A DNA stretch of 64,000 nucleotides, taken from the NCBI RefSeq assembly GCF_017744395.1, contig NZ_JAGIBI010000003.1, positions 558,001 to 622,000 on the forward strand, written 5' to 3'. The notes beneath the pieces were generated by a model. It searched no databases and was not told where the DNA came from. It worked only from the letters and a program-made list of their open reading frames with translations. A program made the position numbers and the translations under genes. Shown piece by piece: positions 41,812 through 51,720 of the stretch. Source of the DNA: Herbaspirillum sp. GTDB lineage: Bacteria > Pseudomonadota > Gammaproteobacteria > Burkholderiales > Burkholderiaceae_D. The first letter of the stretch is position 1. Each line of letters opens with the position of its first letter.

Positions 41812-42138
41812 TTAGATGTTGCTGTCGATGAACGAGGTCAGTTGGCCCTTGGCCAGTGCGCCGACTTTCTGCGCGGCGGCCGCGCCGTTCTTGAACAGGA
41901 TCAGGGTCGGGATGCCGCGGATGCCGAACTTGGCCGGGATGGCCTGGTTGGCGTCGACGTCCAGCTTGGCGATCTGCAGCTTGCCGTCATATTCCTTGGC
42001 GACTTCTTCCAGGATCGGGGCGATCGCCTTGCAGGGACCGCACCATTCGGCCCAGAAATCGACCAGGACGGGTTTGTCGGACTTCAGCACGTCGGCTTCG
42101 AAAGAGGCGTCGGAGATATGTTTGATATTTTCGCTCAT
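41812..42138 (-). CDS. trxA: Thioredoxin
   Basis: [62 protein letters not shown]. Confidence 0.96.
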   Translation of the reverse strand: MSENIKHISDASFEADVLKSDKPVLVDFWAEWCGPCKAIAPILEEVAKEYDGKLQIAKLDVDANQAIPAKFGIRGIPTLILFKNGAAAAQKVGALAKGQLTSFIDSNI

Positions 42139-42492
42139 GGCTAATCCTCGGTATGAGGCAGTGTAAGGGTAGTCAGTAGTCAATAGCGCCGTGGATAAAT
42201 ACCATTTTGCCTGGCGTTAGCCATCAACGCTTCCGGAATTGCAGAGTCTACGTGGAGTCGTTGCGCGCCAATTCAAGTTGTTTTTGAAGCGCGGCAGGGG
42301 TATTCGGCGGGGTACGGAAACAATCATAACCGATTTTTTGCAAAAGTGTGGGCAACGCCGTCAGGGTTGTTGTCAGCCGCCATCAACGGGGGCGGCCGGC
42401 CTGCTTCCGCCCCTGGCGCGGATTTGCGGCCAGTTTGGCCGAAAAAGCCCTGAAACGCCGGCCTCGCTGGCATACAATGCGCAGCATATTTA

Positions 42493-42655
42493 AGAACCTG
42501 TTTACGATCTCATGTGGGGCCGTTCAAATGCCCTTTCAGGCGGTCTGCGGCGTTGCAAAGCCTCGTCGGGCCACCGGCCCGGCTGCGTTTTGCGCCTTGC
42601 ATCCCATCCTGAAATGACATTTGACCGGCTCCCTCAGAGATCGTAAACAGGTTCT
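42493..42655. repeat. Branched palindromic element E2 (19-bp terminal inverted repeats, nested stems)
   Basis: AGAACCTGTTTACGATCTC (42493-42511) / GAGATCGTAAACAGGTTCT (42637-42655); inner TCAAATG/CATTTGA, TTTCAGG/CCTGAAA, CGGGCC-ACC-GGCCCG. Confidence 0.9.
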
Positions 42656-42727
42656 AAGGCCTGGCGATTGATAAAAACTGTCGGGCCGAGAGAAAAATAC
42701 AATCGCTTTGCCCCTTTGCCATCACGC

Positions 42728-45481
42728 ATGCCTTTAGCGACGATCCCGATCCCCCCTTCCGCCGATTTCTGGCAGCAGGCCGTGCGCCTGTTGCTGATGG
42801 ACGGCCAGCCGCTGGGCGACGCGCGGCGCGCGCAGGCGGACGGCGCGCTGGATTTCTCGTCCTGCCAGTTGCTGGTGCCGGCGTTCTCGCATGCGCAGAA
42901 TTTCAAGGCCGCGCTGGCGCGCGAACTGGGCCGGCCTTACCTGGCGCCGCGTATCAATACCCTGTCCGGCTGGCTGGCGATGCTGCCGCCCGCGCCCGAC
43001 GAGCAGGCCGCGCCGCCGGAAAGCGAACGCCTGATGCAGCTCTATGCGCAACTGCGCGAGCACGGCTGGCTCAAAAAGATGTTTTCCGCGCGCCGCAACG
43101 CCGACCTGTTGCCGCTGGCGCATACCTTGCTGTCGCTGGCCGACGAGCTGACGCTGGCGCTGCTGCCCGAGATCCGCGCCAATGCCGGTGCCGCCGATAT
43201 CGCCGACGATCGCTGGCGCCAGGCGCTGGCGCAGTTGCTGGAGCCGCTGGCGCCGTCGGCGCACGGCATGCTGTCAGACGAGGCGCAACTGGTGTGGCAG
43301 GTCTGGAAGGGGCAGCTCGACGCCAGCGACCGCATCGCCCAGCGCTTCTCGGCGATGCTGGAGCTGGCCGGGCGCGCCGCCATGCCGCTGGTCTGGATCA
43401 GCCCGACCGCGCCCGAGCCGCTGGACGCCGCCTTCCTGCGCGCCTATGCCGAGCGTGAAACGGTGCGGGTGGTGACGCTGGACTGGAACCGGCAAGCCAT
43501 CGCGCAGCGCCATCCCTTATATATGCAGGCCTGGCCGGAACTGGCGGACGAGGAAGAGGGCGCGTATCCGCCCGCCGAAGCCGGCGACCCGCTGCCGCCC
43601 GTGCTGCCCGCCTTGTGCCCCGCTGGCGACCTGGAAGACGCCGCCGTGCAAAGCGCGCAGGTCGTGCTGCGCTGGCTGGCGCAGGGCAAGCAGGAAATCG
43701 CCGTGGTGGCACAGGACCGCGTCACCGCGCGCCGCCTGCGCGCCTTGCTGGAGCGCGCGCAAGTGGCGGTGGCCGACGAGACCGGCTGGAAGCTGTCCAC
43801 CACCCGCGCCGCCGCCGCGCTGGCCGCCTGGAACGACGTGGTCGCCGCGCGCGGCGAAACCGGCGCCTTGCTGGACTTGCTGAAATCCCCTTTCGTGTTC
43901 CCCGGCGACGAGGCCAAGGCCGACCGCGTCATGCGCATCGAGGCGCGCCTGCGCCGCAACAACATCGCCGGCGATTGGCAGGCGGTGCAGGGCGCCATTG
44001 CCGATGCCGACGATCTTGGATGCATCGCCACGCTGGCGCAGCAGGCCGCGCAATTCACCGGGCGCAAGACGCTGGCCGCATGGTGCCGCACCGAACGCGC
44101 GATGATAGCCGCGCTCGGCATGGATGCCGCATTGCGCCAGGACGTGGCCGGCGAGCAATGCCTGCTGCTGCTCGACGAGATCGCCGCCGAGCAATACGGC
44201 GCGGCGCTGCAGGACGAATTCTCTTTCGCCGAATGGCGCGCCTTGCTCAACCTGCGGCTGGATGCGACCTCCTACATGCCACCCATCGCCGACCGCCGCG
44301 TCGTCATGCTGCCGCTGAACGGCGCGCGCCTGCGCCGCTTCGAGGCGGTGCTGGTGATCGGCGCCGACGCCGCCCACCTGCCGTCGCCGCCGCAGGAAAC
44401 GCTGTTCTTTTCCAACGCCGTGCGGCGCGAGTTGGGACTGGCCACGCGGGCGTCGCGCCAGCGCCAGCAATTGCGCGACCTGGCCGAGCTGCTGTGCGTG
44501 AACGACGAGGTGGTGCTGTGCTGGCAGACGCAGCAGGATGGCGAACCCAATCCGGTCAGCCCCTGGATCCAGCGGCTGGAGCTGAAGCTGGCACAAGAGG
44601 GTTTGCCGGCGCTGGCCGAAATTGATTTGCCGCTGCCGCCCAAGACGTTGCAGGTGCAGCCTTGCGCCATGCCGGCGCCGTCTGCGCCCGATTTGCTGCC
44701 GCCGAAATTGTCGTCGAGCGCCTACGGCAGTTTCCTGGCGTGCCCATACCAGTTCTTCGCGGCGCGCATGCTGCGCGTGGCGGTGATGGACGAACTGTCC
44801 GACATGCCCGAGAAGCGCGACTACGGCAGCTGGCTGCATGAAATACTGACGCGTTACCACGAAACGGTGCGCGACGAGCGGACGCCGGCATCGGAACGCA
44901 CCGCTTTGCTGGAAGCGATCTCGGCCGAGGTCTTCAACCGCGCGCTGAACCAGCACCCCGCCGCGCTGGCGTATTACGCGCGCTGGCAGAAGGTGATGCC
45001 GGCCTACCTGCTGTGGGCCGGCGAGCGCGAAGCGCAGGGCTGGCATTTCGTCATGGGCGAAGAGGCTTTGTCGCACGCGCTGGCATGGGAGGACGGCGCC
45101 ATCGAATTGTATGGCCGCCTGGACCGCGTCGACGAAAACGAACAGGGCGAACGCGCGCTGCTGGATTACAAGACGCGCTCGGCGGCCAGCCTGCGGCAAA
45201 AGGTCAAGGATGAAGACGACTATCAGCTGGCCTTCTACGGCCTGCTGGCCGACAGCCGCATCGACGCCGCCCATTATGTCGCGCTGGAACTGGGCGCGGA
45301 CAAGAAAACCGGCGATGCCGCCGCCCCCGATTTCCCGCAGAAACAGCAGATGCTCAAGCAACAGATTTCCACCACCATGCAAGCGGTGGCGCATGGCGCC
45401 GCCTTGCCCGCCAACGGCATCGAATCGGTCTGCCAGTATTGCGACATGCGCGGCTTGTGCCGCAAGAGAGCGTGGCTGTGA
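42728..45481 (+). CDS. AddB-like PD-(D/E)XK nuclease with Fe-S cysteine cluster
   Basis: YGRLDRVDENEQGERALLDYKTR; CPYQFFAARML...CQYCDMRGLCRKR. Confidence 0.88.
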   Translation: MPLATIPIPPSADFWQQAVRLLLMDGQPLGDARRAQADGALDFSSCQLLVPAFSHAQNFKAALARELGRPYLAPRINTLSGWLAMLPPAPDEQAAPPESERLMQLYAQLREHGWLKKMFSARRNADLLPLAHTLLSLADELTLALLPEIRANAGAADIADDRWRQALAQLLEPLAPSAHGMLSDEAQLVWQVWKGQLDASDRIAQRFSAMLELAGRAAMPLVWISPTAPEPLDAAFLRAYAERETVRVVTLDWNRQAIAQRHPLYMQAWPELADEEEGAYPPAEAGDPLPPVLPALCPAGDLEDAAVQSAQVVLRWLAQGKQEIAVVAQDRVTARRLRALLERAQVAVADETGWKLSTTRAAAALAAWNDVVAARGETGALLDLLKSPFVFPGDEAKADRVMRIEARLRRNNIAGDWQAVQGAIADADDLGCIATLAQQAAQFTGRKTLAAWCRTERAMIAALGMDAALRQDVAGEQCLLLLDEIAAEQYGAALQDEFSFAEWRALLNLRLDATSYMPPIADRRVVMLPLNGARLRRFEAVLVIGADAAHLPSPPQETLFFSNAVRRELGLATRASRQRQQLRDLAELLCVNDEVVLCWQTQQDGEPNPVSPWIQRLELKLAQEGLPALAEIDLPLPPKTLQVQPCAMPAPSAPDLLPPKLSSSAYGSFLACPYQFFAARMLRVAVMDELSDMPEKRDYGSWLHEILTRYHETVRDERTPASERTALLEAISAEVFNRALNQHPAALAYYARWQKVMPAYLLWAGEREAQGWHFVMGEEALSHALAWEDGAIELYGRLDRVDENEQGERALLDYKTRSAASLRQKVKDEDDYQLAFYGLLADSRIDAAHYVALELGADKKTGDAAAPDFPQKQQMLKQQISTTMQAVAHGAALPANGIESVCQYCDMRGLCRKRAWL

Positions 45482-48400
45482 GCGCGCAAGGAAAACCGGC
45501 CGCCTACGAGGTCAACGGCGCCGCCGTTGACGCTGCTACCTTCACGCGCGCCGCGTGCGACCCGCGGCATTCGGTGGTGGTCGAGGCCTGCGCCGGCAGC
45601 GGCAAGACCTGGCTGCTGGTGGCGCGCATGCTGCGCCTGCTGCTGGCCGGCGCCCAGGCGCCGGAGCTGCTGGCCATCACCTTCACGCGCAAGGCTGCAC
45701 AGGAGATGCGCGAACGCCTGATGGAGTTGTTGCACCAACTGGCATTAGCGGATGACGAGGAAGCCGCCGGCCTGCTGCGCGAACGCGGCGTGGCCGAAGC
45801 CGATCTTGCGCGCCTGCTGCCGACAGCACGCGGGCTTTACGAGCGGATCCTGTCGAGCGAACAAAGCTTGTCGATCGATACCTTCCATAGCTGGTTCGCG
45901 CGCCTGCTGCAGATCGCGCCGCTGGCGGCGGGCGTGCCGCACGGCTATACGCTGAGCGAAACCAACGGCGAGATGCTGGACGAGGCCTATCGCCGCTTCA
46001 TGCAAAGCTTGCGCTCGTCCAAGGGCGAAGCGGTCAAGGCCGCTCTGCTGGAGCTGTACGAACTGGCCGGCGACTTCAATGCCCGCAACCTGCTCGACGC
46101 CTTCCTCGACAAGCGCGCCGAGTGGTGGGCCTCGACCCAGCAGGACGACGAAGAGGACGAGCCGACGCCGCTGGCCTGGCTGGAACAACTATGCGGCAAC
46201 GACGCCCGCCTCGATGCGCGCCTGAGCTTGTGGGACGACAACGGCCTGCGCGAACGCATCGGCCAACTGGCGCTCCTGCTCGGCCAGGGCTCGGCCGCCA
46301 ACAAGGCGCGGGCGACGGCAATCGAAACGGCGCTGACCGAAGGCGCATCGCTGGACAATTTCGAGGCCTTGTTCAGCCAGTTCTACGACGACAAGGACAA
46401 GCCCCGCAAGAACGGCAAGGTGAAAGCCTTCCTCGCGGCGCTGGTCAAGCATTACGGCATGGACGAAGAGCCGGCGCTGGAAGCCTTCGAGCAGGATTTC
46501 AACGCGGCCGGCGAAGCGCTGGCGGCGCTGCAGCAGCGCAGCAAGGAAAAGACCGTGCTGCAATTGAACCGGGCATTGTTCACTGCCGGGCGCGCCTATC
46601 TCGACTTCTACCAGGAAGTGAAGTCCGAGCAGCGCGTGTTCGACTTCGCCGACCTCGAATGGCAGGCCTACCGGCTGCTCAACGACGAGGCCAGCGCGGC
46701 CTACCTGCAGACGCGCCTGGATGCGCGCTACAAGCATATCCTGCTGGACGAGTTCCAGGACACCAACCCGCTGCAATGGAGCATCGTGCGCTCCTGGCTG
46801 CGCGCCTATGGCGGCGATGCCGAGCAGCCCAGCGTGTTCGTGGTGGGCGACCCCAAGCAATCGATCTACCGCTTCCGCCGCGCCGAGCCACGCGTGTTCG
46901 TGGCCGCGCGCGAGTTATTGCGCGAGCAGGGCGCGGCCATCCTGCGCGCCAACCAGACGCGGCGCAACCCCAGCGCGGTGGTGGCGGTGCTGAACCAGTC
47001 TTTCATGCGGGGCGGCAATTCGCTGTTCGCGCAGCAGACCACATTGGGCATGGATGGCGGCGAAGTATGGCGTTTGCCGCTGGCCAAGGCGGTCGAAGCG
47101 CAAGCGCCGGAGGAGCAGGAACCGGTACTTGCCTGGCGCAATCCGCTGACCACGCCGCGCGAAGAGGAAGAGGATGCGCGCCGCCGCCTGGAAGGCGAAG
47201 CGCTGGCGCAGGCGCTGCTCAAGGCATACCGCGAAGTGCCGGTGGCCGATGGCAAGTCGAAGCGCGCCATGCGCTGGGGCGACATCATGCTGCTGGTGCG
47301 CAAACGCACCCATCTCGCCGCTTATGAAAGCGCGCTGCGCGCGGCCGGCATCCCGTTCATCTCCGACCGGCGCGGCGGCTTGCTGGAGTCGCTGGAGATC
47401 GCCGACCTGATCGCCTTGCTGACCTTCCTGATCACGCCCAACGACACGCGCGCGCTGGCGCATGTGTTGAAAAGCCCGATCATCGGCGCGACCGACCGCG
47501 ACCTGATCCAGATCGCGATTCGTGGAAAATCGGGCGGCGACGCCGACGGCGGCCACTGGTGGCAGCGCATGCAGGCCATGCAGCGCGACGGCAGCGCCTC
47601 GGCCGAGATCGTGCGCGCGGTCAACCTGCTGGAGCGCTGGCTGCAAGCCGCGCCCCATCTGCCGGTGCATGACTTGCTGGACCGGATCCTGCACCAGGGG
47701 CAACTGGTGGCGCGCTATGCGCAGAACGCCTCGCCGCTCACGCGCAGCCAGACCCTGGGCAACATCGCGGCTTTCGTCGAACTGTCGCTGAACATGGATG
47801 CCGGGCGTTATCCCAGCCTGCCCAAATTCATCGACGCCTTGCGCGTGCTGCAGCGCAGCGCCGGCGGCGACGCGCCCGACGAGGCCAGCGTCGATGCCGC
47901 CGCCGATGCGGTGCGCATCCTCACCGTGCACAGCGCCAAGGGACTGGAAGCGCCGGTGGTGGCGCTGCTGGACGCCAATCACAGCGACTCGGTGGAAGAC
48001 AACATCGGCATCCTGTGCGACTGGCCGCAAGACCAGGATGCTCCCACGCATTTCTCCGCCTTCGGCCGCCGCAGCGAACGCGGTCGGGCGCGCCAGGATC
48101 TGTTCGCCGCCGAGGAATCGTTCCGCCTGCAGGAAGACTGGAACTTGCTGTATGTCGCCGTCACGCGCGCCAAGCAATTGCTGCTGGTGTCCGGCGTGGC
48201 CGGCACCCGCGGCGCGAGCGAGGGGGGCTTGCAGGAAGGCAGTTGGTACCAGCTCCTGTTCGATACCGAGGCGCCGGTGCGCGATATCGATGCCGGAACG
48301 GCAGACGGCGCCGAGGCGGCTGCCGTCGCGCCGGATTTCGAGATCGCATTGTTCGATCCGCGCCCGATGCCGCCGTCCCTGTTCGGCATGCCGGCCGATG

Positions 48401-48897
48401 ACGAGGACGATGCGGCGCCTGTCATCACCGAAGACGGCACATTGGCCAGCAATGCCGCCATCGACGAAGGCGTTGCATTGCATGCCTTGCTCGAACGCCT
48501 GACCTACGCGGAACATTGGCCGCCGCAGGTGCCGCCCGCGCCGGTGCTGGTGCGCTGGCTGGGTATTTCGGCGGAGATGGCGCAGGTGGTGCATGCGCAG
48601 GCGCGGCATGTGCTGGCGCAGCCGGGACTGGAACGCTTCTTCAATCCCGCGCTATACCGCGCGGCGCGCAACGAGATGGAAATCGTCACGCCGGCCGGCG
48701 TGCTGCGCTGCGATCGCGTGGTGATGTTCGACGACGAGGTCTGGGTACTCGATTACAAGCGGCGCCTGCTGGACAGCGAACGCGCCGATTACGCGGCGCA
48801 GTTGGCGCGCTATCGCAGCGCGCTGGTGTCGGTGTTTTCTGACAAGCGAATCAGGTCTGCGCTGATTACCGCTGATGGAAACTTCTGGGAACAATGA
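45478..48897 (+). CDS. AddA-like UvrD-family helicase-nuclease
   Basis: VVEACAGSGKTWLLVARML; LLDEFQDTNPLQWSIV; VGDPKQSIYRFRRAE; C-terminal CDRVVMFDDEVWVLDYKRR; GTG start overlaps upstream stop. Confidence 0.9.
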   Translation: MSAQGKPAAYEVNGAAVDAATFTRAACDPRHSVVVEACAGSGKTWLLVARMLRLLLAGAQAPELLAITFTRKAAQEMRERLMELLHQLALADDEEAAGLLRERGVAEADLARLLPTARGLYERILSSEQSLSIDTFHSWFARLLQIAPLAAGVPHGYTLSETNGEMLDEAYRRFMQSLRSSKGEAVKAALLELYELAGDFNARNLLDAFLDKRAEWWASTQQDDEEDEPTPLAWLEQLCGNDARLDARLSLWDDNGLRERIGQLALLLGQGSAANKARATAIETALTEGASLDNFEALFSQFYDDKDKPRKNGKVKAFLAALVKHYGMDEEPALEAFEQDFNAAGEALAALQQRSKEKTVLQLNRALFTAGRAYLDFYQEVKSEQRVFDFADLEWQAYRLLNDEASAAYLQTRLDARYKHILLDEFQDTNPLQWSIVRSWLRAYGGDAEQPSVFVVGDPKQSIYRFRRAEPRVFVAARELLREQGAAILRANQTRRNPSAVVAVLNQSFMRGGNSLFAQQTTLGMDGGEVWRLPLAKAVEAQAPEEQEPVLAWRNPLTTPREEEEDARRRLEGEALAQALLKAYREVPVADGKSKRAMRWGDIMLLVRKRTHLAAYESALRAAGIPFISDRRGGLLESLEIADLIALLTFLITPNDTRALAHVLKSPIIGATDRDLIQIAIRGKSGGDADGGHWWQRMQAMQRDGSASAEIVRAVNLLERWLQAAPHLPVHDLLDRILHQGQLVARYAQNASPLTRSQTLGNIAAFVELSLNMDAGRYPSLPKFIDALRVLQRSAGGDAPDEASVDAAADAVRILTVHSAKGLEAPVVALLDANHSDSVEDNIGILCDWPQDQDAPTHFSAFGRRSERGRARQDLFAAEESFRLQEDWNLLYVAVTRAKQLLLVSGVAGTRGASEGGLQEGSWYQLLFDTEAPVRDIDAGTADGAEAAAVAPDFEIALFDPRPMPPSLFGMPADDEDDAAPVITEDGTLASNAAIDEGVALHALLERLTYAEHWPPQVPPAPVLVRWLGISAEMAQVVHAQARHVLAQPGLERFFNPALYRAARNEMEIVTPAGVLRCDRVVMFDDEVWVLDYKRRLLDSERADYAAQLARYRSALVSVFSDKRIRSALITADGNFWEQ

Positions 48898-49155
48898 GGC
48901 CTCAACATTATTGTCTCCGGCGCCTAGTGCGCCACGGATAAAATCCAAGCGAAAAACAGCAGACGAAGAAAATCAATTATTCCGTTGTAATATAAAAAAG
49001 ATCATCGCGGAGCAGTATTCACCAACCGGCGCACATCGCCAGCGCTGTCATCATCAGGCAAGCCTCTACCGGTACTCCGCGATCCGCACGATGCGCGCTT
49101 TGCATCGCCTGGCATCAATAATCCGGATCATTGGATTCACTATTCGGGAGGAGAT

Positions 49156-50364
49156 ATGGAGTGGGCTCTTCCGTCTTTCACCCTTGCGCAGACGCTGCAA
49201 AGGAATGCCTTGCTGGTATTCGGCGGCCTGCTGCTGTTCGGGCTGATTGCGGGCTACGTGGTTTCTAAATCGCCTTGGGTGCCGCGCATCACCGGCTACC
49301 TGCTGGTCGGCTTCGTGCTGGGAGCCGGCGGCCTCAATGTGCTGTCGGGCGAAGTGCTCAAGGTCACCAACGTATTCGCCGACATCGCCGTGGCGCTGGT
49401 GCTCTACCAGCTCGGGCGCTATGTCGACATCGGCTGGCTGCGCCGCGAGAAGTGGCTGCTCATCACCGTCGGCACTTCCGCCATCCTGTGCTTCGGCCTG
49501 GTCAGCGCGGCGCTGATCTGGTTCGGTTCCGACCCGGTGGTGGCGCTGCTGGGCGGCGTGATGGCGATCGCCACCGCGCCGGCCGTGGTGCTGGTGGTGC
49601 TGCGCGACCTCAAGGCCGAGGGGCAGGTCACGCGTCGCCTGGCGGCGATGACCGCGCTGAACAATTTCGTGGCCGTATTGGCGGCCTACGCCTTGCTGCC
49701 GGTGATCGCGCACGAGGCCGGCACGCCGGTGTCCACGCTGATCCTGCATACGCTGTATTCGCTGCTCGGTTCGGCGCTGCTGGCCTACCTGACCTACTGG
49801 CTGATGATGCCGCTGGCGCGCCTGCTCGGCCGCGCCGGCAGCTCGCAGTTCGTGCTGGTGATCTCGGTGATCGCGCTGGCCATCGGCGTGGCGCACACGC
49901 TGCATTTGCCGGTGATGCTGACCATGCTGATCTTCGCCATCCTGTCGAAGAACCTGGACCGCCAGTTCGATCTGATGGAACTCGAATTCGGTATCGCCAA
50001 CGAACTGTTCGTGGTCATGCTGTTCGTCACCGTGGGCGCTTCGATGCGCCTGTCGGATCTTGGCCTGCTCGGCTTCTCGGTGCTGATCCTGATGGCCGCG
50101 CGGTTCCTGGCGATGGGCCTGGGCGTGTTCCTGTTCGCGCGTTTCGCGCGCATGAACTGGCGCCAGGCCGGACTGCTGACTTTGGGGACCCTGCCGATGA
50201 CGGAAGTCGGGGTGGGGCTGATGCAAACCGTGTCGTCGCTGTACCCGCACACCACGGCCAATGTATTGCCGCTGCTGGCGGGTTCGCTGATCGTACTGGA
50301 GTTCCTGGGCCCGATCGCGACGCAGTTTGCGCTGATCAAATCTGGTGAAAGTGGGCGCGAATGA
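49156..50364 (+). CDS. Kef-type cation:proton antiporter (CPA2) membrane protein
   Basis: GYVVSKSPWVPRITGYLLVGFVLGAGGLNVLSGEVLKVTNVFADIAVALVLYQLGRYVD; about 12 TM. Confidence 0.88.
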   Translation: MEWALPSFTLAQTLQRNALLVFGGLLLFGLIAGYVVSKSPWVPRITGYLLVGFVLGAGGLNVLSGEVLKVTNVFADIAVALVLYQLGRYVDIGWLRREKWLLITVGTSAILCFGLVSAALIWFGSDPVVALLGGVMAIATAPAVVLVVLRDLKAEGQVTRRLAAMTALNNFVAVLAAYALLPVIAHEAGTPVSTLILHTLYSLLGSALLAYLTYWLMMPLARLLGRAGSSQFVLVISVIALAIGVAHTLHLPVMLTMLIFAILSKNLDRQFDLMELEFGIANELFVVMLFVTVGASMRLSDLGLLGFSVLILMAARFLAMGLGVFLFARFARMNWRQAGLLTLGTLPMTEVGVGLMQTVSSLYPHTTANVLPLLAGSLIVLEFLGPIATQFALIKSGESGRE

Positions 50365-51596
50365 ATACTGAAACACTGAACCGAAACGAAACCGTCTCCG
50401 CTGCTCCAACGCATGCCGCGCATGTCGAGCAGCCGCAAGGCAGCGCCGGCATCCTGCCGTTCACTTCGTCGTCGCCTTTCACGATGGGCATCGAGCTGGA
50501 GCTGCAGCTGGTCAACCGCCGCAACTACAACCTGGCCAGCGATGCGGTCGACCTGCTGAACTGGATCGCGCCGCGCGAACTGAAAAAGCAGATCAAGCTG
50601 GAGATGACGCAGGGGATGATCGAACTCAACTCGAACATCCACACCCGCGTCGACCAGTTGGTGGAGGAGCTGAAAGGCCTGCGCGCCGCGCTCAACAACG
50701 GCGCGCGCTACCTCAACATCGACGTCTCCGGCGGCGGCGCGCACCCGTTCCAGCATTGGAACGAGCAGCGCATCACGCCCAGCGAGCGCTTCCACCACCT
50801 GCACGAGAAGTACGGCTACCTGGCCAAGACCTTCACCGTGTTCGGCCAGCATATCCACATCGGCGTGCCCAGCGGCGACGACGCGCTGTACCTGACGCAT
50901 GCGTTCTCGCGCTATGTGCCGCACTTCATCGCGCTGTCTGCCGCCTCGCCGTTCTACCAGGGGGCCGATACCCGTTTCGATTCCTCGCGCAGCAACGTGG
51001 TGCGCGCCTTCCCGTTGTCGGGGACGGCGCCGGTGCATACCAAGTGGGCCGAGTTCGAAACCTATTACGATGAACTGATGCAGATGGGCATCATCGCCAG
51101 CATGAAGGATTTCTACTGGGACATCCGCCCCAAGCCCGAATACGGCACCGTCGAAATCCGCGTGTGCGATACGCCGCTGACCATCGAGCATGCCGCCCAC
51201 CTGGGCGCGTATGCGCAACTGCTGGCGCGCTGGGTGCTGACCGAGCGGCCTTTCACGGTGACCGACGATTTCTACCTGCTGTACCAGTACAACCGTTTCG
51301 AAGCCAGCCGCTTCGGCCTGAACGGCATGCTGGCGCTGCATGGCGCGACGCCCTCGGAGTCGCGCAAGCTGCCCATCTTCGAGCACCTGTTGCAGCAACT
51401 GCAATTGCTGGAGCCCTATGTGCAGAACGAGGCCGAGCAGCATACCTTGCAGCGGCTGCGCCGCATGGCGCTCGACCGCCTGTCCGACGCCGGCTGGCTG
51501 CGCCAGATGTTCGCGCAGCGCGGTTCGCTCAACGACATGATGCGCTTGTCATCCGAACTGTGGATGGGCGAGACGCCGCCGCCTTACTTCCAGTAA
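50361..51596 (+). CDS. ybdK: YbdK-type carboxylate-amine ligase (glutamate-cysteine ligase 2 family)
   Basis: FTMGIELELQLVNRRNYNLASDAVDLL; GGGAHPFQHWNEQRITPSERF; FGQHIHIGVPSGDDA. Confidence 0.9.
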   Translation: MNTETLNRNETVSAAPTHAAHVEQPQGSAGILPFTSSSPFTMGIELELQLVNRRNYNLASDAVDLLNWIAPRELKKQIKLEMTQGMIELNSNIHTRVDQLVEELKGLRAALNNGARYLNIDVSGGGAHPFQHWNEQRITPSERFHHLHEKYGYLAKTFTVFGQHIHIGVPSGDDALYLTHAFSRYVPHFIALSAASPFYQGADTRFDSSRSNVVRAFPLSGTAPVHTKWAEFETYYDELMQMGIIASMKDFYWDIRPKPEYGTVEIRVCDTPLTIEHAAHLGAYAQLLARWVLTERPFTVTDDFYLLYQYNRFEASRFGLNGMLALHGATPSESRKLPIFEHLLQQLQLLEPYVQNEAEQHTLQRLRRMALDRLSDAGWLRQMFAQRGSLNDMMRLSSELWMGETPPPYFQ

Positions 51597-51616
51597 ATCA
51601 AGCGGCAGCCGCACCG

Positions 51617-51644
51617 GGGGCCGGTATCGAAAGATGCCGGCCCC
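51617..51644 (+). terminator. Stem-loop terminator after ybdK
   Basis: GGGGCCGGTATC-GAAA-GATGCCGGCCCC then TTGTCTTTG. Confidence 0.65.
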
Positions 51645-51720
51645 TTGTCTTTGCAGGGCTGGATCGCGGACAATCACGGTTTTGACCTCGGGCTGCATCC
51701 GAGAGATGGGCCGGAGAGGT

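Noticed and set aside
42493-42655. E1/E2 as integron attC sites or retron msr-msd
   Set aside because: Ends do not fit the attC RYYYAAC/GTTRRRY cores and no integrase or reverse transcriptase is encoded in the window
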